From NCBI GenBank assembly GCA_023627715.1, contig JAMAHW010000014.1:372001-436000 (forward strand): 64,000 nt of DNA, written 5' to 3'. The notes beneath the pieces are model-generated. The model made no database searches and was not told the DNA's origin. It saw only the letters and a program-made list of their open reading frames with translations. The position numbers and the translations under genes are program-made. The stretch is from Periconia sp. R9002 (taxonomy: Eukaryota; Ascomycota; Dothideomycetes; Pleosporales; Periconiaceae). The first letter of the stretch is position 1, and each line of letters opens with the position of its first letter. Below, in pieces: positions 60,029 through 64,000 of this stretch.

Positions 60029-62248
60029 ATGGCTTCTAGTGGACCAAGCTTAGCCAATAGAACCAGTCACCGACCTGTGAAGACATGTACTGAATGCAAG
60101 CAGGTCAAGGTAGGCTGAAATGGAGAATTACTTGGCTTTTCCTAGAGTGGAATACTGATATACATTATTTTTCAGTTGAGATGTGACTCCAAAGTCAAAT
60201 TCCCCGCTCCTTGTACAAGATGCCAATCAAGGAATTTGCAATGCGTAGTCGATTCATCATTTCGCCGTACACCGGCAAGAAAGTAAAAAGCCCAAATCAG
60301 CAATGTTTGCGAAAAAAAAAAAAAAGGACATCATGCTGATTTTAAATCGCTTGGCAGACGCATCGAGGACATGGCAAAAGAGCTCGAGACTCTGAGGCAG
60401 CAAAGGGAAGAGCTCAGAACAACGGCATCGCCCTCTACGAATAACGAGACGGCTTCAGGGACATATGGCTCTCCGCAAGAAACATCTGACCACCCTGGAA
60501 TGGTTACCGTCAGCGACTTTGGCATCAAGGATGAGTATCAGCTTGATGATTTTAAAATCGACAAGAGTACTGTGATTGAGTTGTTCAAAATGTAGGCGCG
60601 TCGCAACCCTTTGTGTATGTGCCTGATGCTCATGGGCCCTGCAGATTCTCTCTTCTGTTCTACCCCCATTGGCCCATCCTGAAACCCCACATCTCCATCT
60701 CCTCCATGTACAACAACGCGCCTGTCCTTTTCTGGACCATCATCGCCATCACAGCCTCGCGCCCCGTCATGCCGGAGCATGCAGGTTTGTTCAACCAACT
60801 CCTTGACGCCTACCAGGCGTACCTGCGGCCAGCCATTTTGAAAGCACCAGTTCCGTACCAGACCATACAGGCCCTGACATACTTGATCATGTGGCCTTTC
60901 CCAGCGGAACGGCAGAACCGTGATTCTACGTGGTTGTACTGCGGCGTGGCGACCAATGCCGCCATGTACATGGGCCTCCATCACGCCAGACCGCCGCCGA
61001 GTCTGAGGAGCATCGGTGTGCCGGCTGGGACTCCCACATCGAGAGCCCACACATGGCTAGGCTGTTTCGTAGCCAGTACCTGGTAAGGTGCCCCTGAACG
61101 GTAAAACGTTACGCAAAAACTCCTGCTGATTAGACAGTCTCGGAATGCACATTGGTGTATCTCCCATCATCACTGGCACAAAAGAGCTCGAGACTATCGA
61201 ATCCTTCGTCCGCTCCCACCCAATTCACCCCGAGTTTGCTCATCAGGTCATGGTCCACGCAACGCTGGCACGCTACACGAAACTCGTGACCGACACGGGC
61301 GAAGAAGTCGTCAGTCAATCTCTAATTCGGCTCTTTGACGCCGAGGTAGACGGCATCAGGAACCGCTTCCCCAACACGCCTTGGAACGCCCGCGTCGAGA
61401 TGCAAAGTTTGATCGCAAAGATCCACATCTACACCATGGCCATCATCCGCATCTACAAGGATCTGACGACGCGCGAGATCCTGATGCGAAAGGCGTACGC
61501 GGCGGCGCTGCGAATCATCTACCTGTGCGACCAAGGCGACCTTGCGTTCCACCCGGCCGAATTCAAGCACATGGACACGGACATCCTGGAGCGCGCCGTT
61601 CCCAAGGCCTACTTTCGTGCCCTGTTCCTCGCGACCATCTTCCTGCTGCGCTTCTTCGCGCTCAATATACACGCCGCGCCCGAGGAGCAGGAGACGGCGC
61701 GCAACCACGTCGCCATGGCGCAGCGGTACCTGAAGGCGGGCAGTCTGAGTAAGGAAGACGAGAAGGAGCGGGCGGCTTTCTTGCTTCAAGTTTTGAGCCG
61801 TCAACAGCCCATCGACGTTGACAATGACAAGCTGAAGATTGATGATCGCATGGGCGCGTCGCTGGTGTACGATGCCATCACGACGGGCCACAAGCTTCGC
61901 AATATCAATGCCGAGCTCCCAGACGAGCCGGAAGAACCGGAGGGGGAGGCAGAGGCAGAAGCAGCGGCAGGGGAAGCAGCGGTGGTGGTGCCAGAAGAGG
62001 CAGCCATGCCTCCCCCGATAATAGGACAAGATGGAATGGCGGCGGCACCCATAGATGTTTTTGCACAAATGCCGCCGCCGCCGCCATCCATGATGCCATC
62101 TGTACAGGGCATGGCTCAGGTAGATATCAATAGCATGGACCCTTTTGATGGATCGTTGGAATTTGCCCTTCCTGAGGACCTGTGGGGCGATTCGATATGG
62201 AGCATGTTCAATAGCGGAGCCTCAGATCACCCGATGATGTATCAATAA
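60029..62248 (+). CDS. Zn2Cys6 transcription factor, Leu3 type
   Basis: Exons 60029..60109, 60176..60282, 60358..60591, 60645..61082, 61138..62248; 656 aa. The cluster has Cys at 20, 23, 30, 40, 43 and 50. The 9-residue gap between the third and fourth Cys (CDSKVKFPAPC) and the trailing FRRTPARKRIEDM resemble Leu3 rather than Gal4 factors. A coiled coil (ELETLRQQREEL) follows. The fungal transcription factor domain contains SLLFYPHWPILKP, LGMHIGVSP and ATLARY. The C-terminal 120 residues are Glu/Ala- and Pro/Met-rich, ending in an acidic hydrophobic activation-like segment (ALPEDLWGDSIWSMF). Leu3 relatives control branched-chain amino acid genes and respond to alpha-isopropylmalate; no such genes lie in this window. 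Confidence 0.88.
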
Positions 62249-62842
62249 GAATAGAAATGGATGTGTATGTATTTTCATGAATGTGACATTGATCTCCATG
62301 CCCATTAAGATACCAGAGGCTACATATATATGTGCCGCCGCTGTCCTCGCCTAGTCTGTAAAGCCACCATCAAGCTCAGACTAGGCAGACCATGTCCATA
62401 TGTGTGAAGACCAATAATAAGGAAAGTAAAAAGATAAGAGAGACATAGACCAATTCCCCATAGCCAATTTTCCTTGCCCCAAGACCTGCAAATGCCCATT
62501 AAACACCCCGAAGTTCCTTTTCCGACAAAGGGAACAGGAAAGAGAAGGGTATCCCGCAAGCACCGACCGAATTCCTAGATGGAGAATCCCCCACGCCATG
62601 AAGATATGAAAAAACTTTTCCTAGATATAAATCGAGATGAATCTAGGTAGAAGGATATGATGGTATCCCGAAGATGCGCATCCACAGGCGGCCAAGAACA
62701 TGGCAAGATGCTCCACGGAACCGGATTGAGTGTCTCGAATGGAAAAACGAAAGGATTAAAGTAACCTTTGATGGTATGTTTTGTATCGCACATAGTGAGC
62801 TATCTCCGTATGAGAGAAGATTTGGCTCGTAGTCTGCTGCCC
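62249..62842. other. convergent 3' region
   Basis: 594 bp between the Leu3-type stop and the stop of the partial gene at the right edge. Nothing recognisable. Confidence 0.35.
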
Positions 62843-64000
62843 CTAGTCCTCAGCTTTGACTTTGGGGTAATCGTTCGAGCCCCAGTACTCAGGGTCCTGA
62901 TGCTCCAAGGCATGCATGTTGTCCCACGCCGTTTGGCGAACAGAATGGTAGGGGACACCATACTCGTTCCTGTCGTATGGATTGCCAACGTGGAAGTTGG
63001 CTGGTTCATATTGATGATTTGCGCGATTGGCCCAGGCTGCCTGTTGCGTTCCAAGACCGACTGAGTTGTCGGTCGTGATTCCCGTAGAAGTTGAAGTGAG
63101 GGGGTTTCGAAGAACACCCCCGAACATCAGATCATCCTCTCGGTCGAATGGAAACATTTCTTGAAAGGACGAACCGTCACTACCATTGACAGAAGTATGC
63201 ATCTGATCCTGGGTGCCGAAAGTATTGCCTGCTCCGTCTGTGCGCTGAAATGCAGGGTCGACAACATTGCTGCCAGCGTATGTGGCATCGAATTGAAAGT
63301 TCCGAGCGAAATCTCCGCCAAACACAGCCTGGTTCGTGTCGACCATGTTGTGCATAGTCGGCTCAAGTGGCATTGCGATGTATCCGTTTGTGTCCGAGAC
63401 AGCAAAAGAATTGGCAAACTGATTGCTCAGATACGGCTGTTGCACCAATGAATCATCCTGCACAAACATGTCGCAAGGGGGCATTACATTGATATTTTGG
63501 ACGGCAGGAGCCGACTGACCGTGGGTATCTTCGTGAGGATCACGACCTGGGGAGGTCTCCGCATTTGCTACCGACGCAGCATCGACGTCCCCACCTGCTG
63601 GTTTGTAAGCACATTTCAAGGTGACAAGACACGTCTGAGTGGCTTTTCGGGCAGTCTCATGACGGCGACGTCTATCGGCCTTGGGCAAGTCACGATCTCC
63701 GCCATTGAAGTCAGACGGGTTCGCTACTTTGCTAGGCCAATTCATCTTGATCTTGGGGATCTGCGCGCCTTGCTCGTTGAGCCTAGAGTGGATCTTAAGG
63801 ATTGCTTGCTGCAATGCGCTAGCAGTGCAGTTCTGGCCAACCATCTGAGCTGCTTGATCAAAGGGGAGGCGGATATGATTCTCACCAGCCGCCCAGACAA
63901 GGCCCATCAGCGCCCGGGCAACGTCCTGGTCGTCCCACTGACGCAGGGCACCACGAGGCTTGCGAACTTTTCGAGGCTCACCATTCTTGTTGCGCTTTCG
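62843..64000 (-). CDS. uncharacterised protein, possible DNA-binding region (partial, runs off right edge)
   Basis: C-terminal 385 codons of an open frame that continues beyond the window; no start is visible. The visible N-terminal part is basic (RKRNKNGEPRKVRKPRGALRQW), followed by a compact helical stretch with WAAGENHIRLPFDQAAQMVG and ALQQAILKIHSRLNEQGAQIPKIKMNWP. Next is another basic patch (KADRRRRHETARKA). The remaining 250 residues are polar, Asn/Gln/Asp-rich and probably disordered. The basic-plus-helical layout suggests a nuclear protein, perhaps with an AT-hook- or Myb-like fold, but I do not recognise a named family. Confidence 0.6.
   Translation of the reverse strand, partial: RKRNKNGEPRKVRKPRGALRQWDDQDVARALMGLVWAAGENHIRLPFDQAAQMVGQNCTASALQQAILKIHSRLNEQGAQIPKIKMNWPSKVANPSDFNGGDRDLPKADRRRRHETARKATQTCLVTLKCAYKPAGGDVDAASVANAETSPGRDPHEDTHGQSAPAVQNINVMPPCDMFVQDDSLVQQPYLSNQFANSFAVSDTNGYIAMPLEPTMHNMVDTNQAVFGGDFARNFQFDATYAGSNVVDPAFQRTDGAGNTFGTQDQMHTSVNGSDGSSFQEMFPFDREDDLMFGGVLRNPLTSTSTGITTDNSVGLGTQQAAWANRANHQYEPANFHVGNPYDRNEYGVPYHSVRQTAWDNMHALEHQDPEYWGSNDYPKVKAED

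Overview
The window is nuclear DNA of a filamentous ascomycete (Pezizomycotina). Genes are dense (about one per 2 kb) on both strands and broken by short introns, mostly 45-170 nt, with GT..AG ends and CTAAC-like branch sites. Fungal hallmarks include Zn2Cys6 regulators, a hybrid histidine kinase, a class V myosin, a Get5 homolog and MARVEL and F-box proteins. The order cannot be fixed from sequence alone; Dothideomycetes would fit but is a guess. Exon structures were built by hand from reading frames, splice consensus and recalled family features. Every listed model closes to a whole number of codons.

Layout. 1-6.4 kb: partial NOP2 (-), GET5 (+), cofilin (-), mitochondrial HSP60 (-). 8-13 kb: a TENA/THI-4-like protein (+), a PAF-acetylhydrolase-like lipase (+), a glutathionyl-hydroquinone reductase-type GST (-). 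13-16 kb: splicing factor CWC2 (+), an SDR oxidoreductase (+). 16-21 kb: a PAS hybrid histidine kinase (-), an F-box protein (+). 21.4-26.5 kb: an MFS exporter (-) and a Zn2Cys6 regulator (+) that diverge from one 639-bp promoter. 27-35 kb: a MARVEL protein (-), a zinc-finger C78 peptidase with a long C-terminal extension (-), a small four-helix membrane protein (+). 35-46 kb: myosin V (-), 3-phosphoglycerate dehydrogenase (-), glucose-6-phosphate dehydrogenase (-). 47-55 kb: ribosomal protein eL33 (+), a SUT-type sugar symporter (+), NAP1 (+), the FAP7 adenylate kinase (+). 55-64 kb: ITP pyrophosphatase (-), a P450-like protein without the haem cysteine (+), a Leu3-type Zn2Cys6 factor (+), and a partial unknown protein (-).

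Most genes are unrelated housekeeping functions, and I see no biosynthetic cluster. NOP2, FAP7 and eL33 all serve ribosome production, and HSP60, GET5 and NAP1 are chaperones, but they are scattered and probably not co-regulated. The one arrangement that looks functional is the divergent exporter/regulator pair at 21.4-26.5 kb. Its promoter holds a CGG-N11-CCG palindrome plus repeats of the same half-site. Other points of interest are the P450-like protein that has lost its haem ligand, the peptidase-to-extension fusion joined through a 37-nt exon, and very small exons in cofilin, G6PDH and the sugar symporter.

No tRNA, rRNA, transposon, CRISPR array or virus-like gene was recognised.
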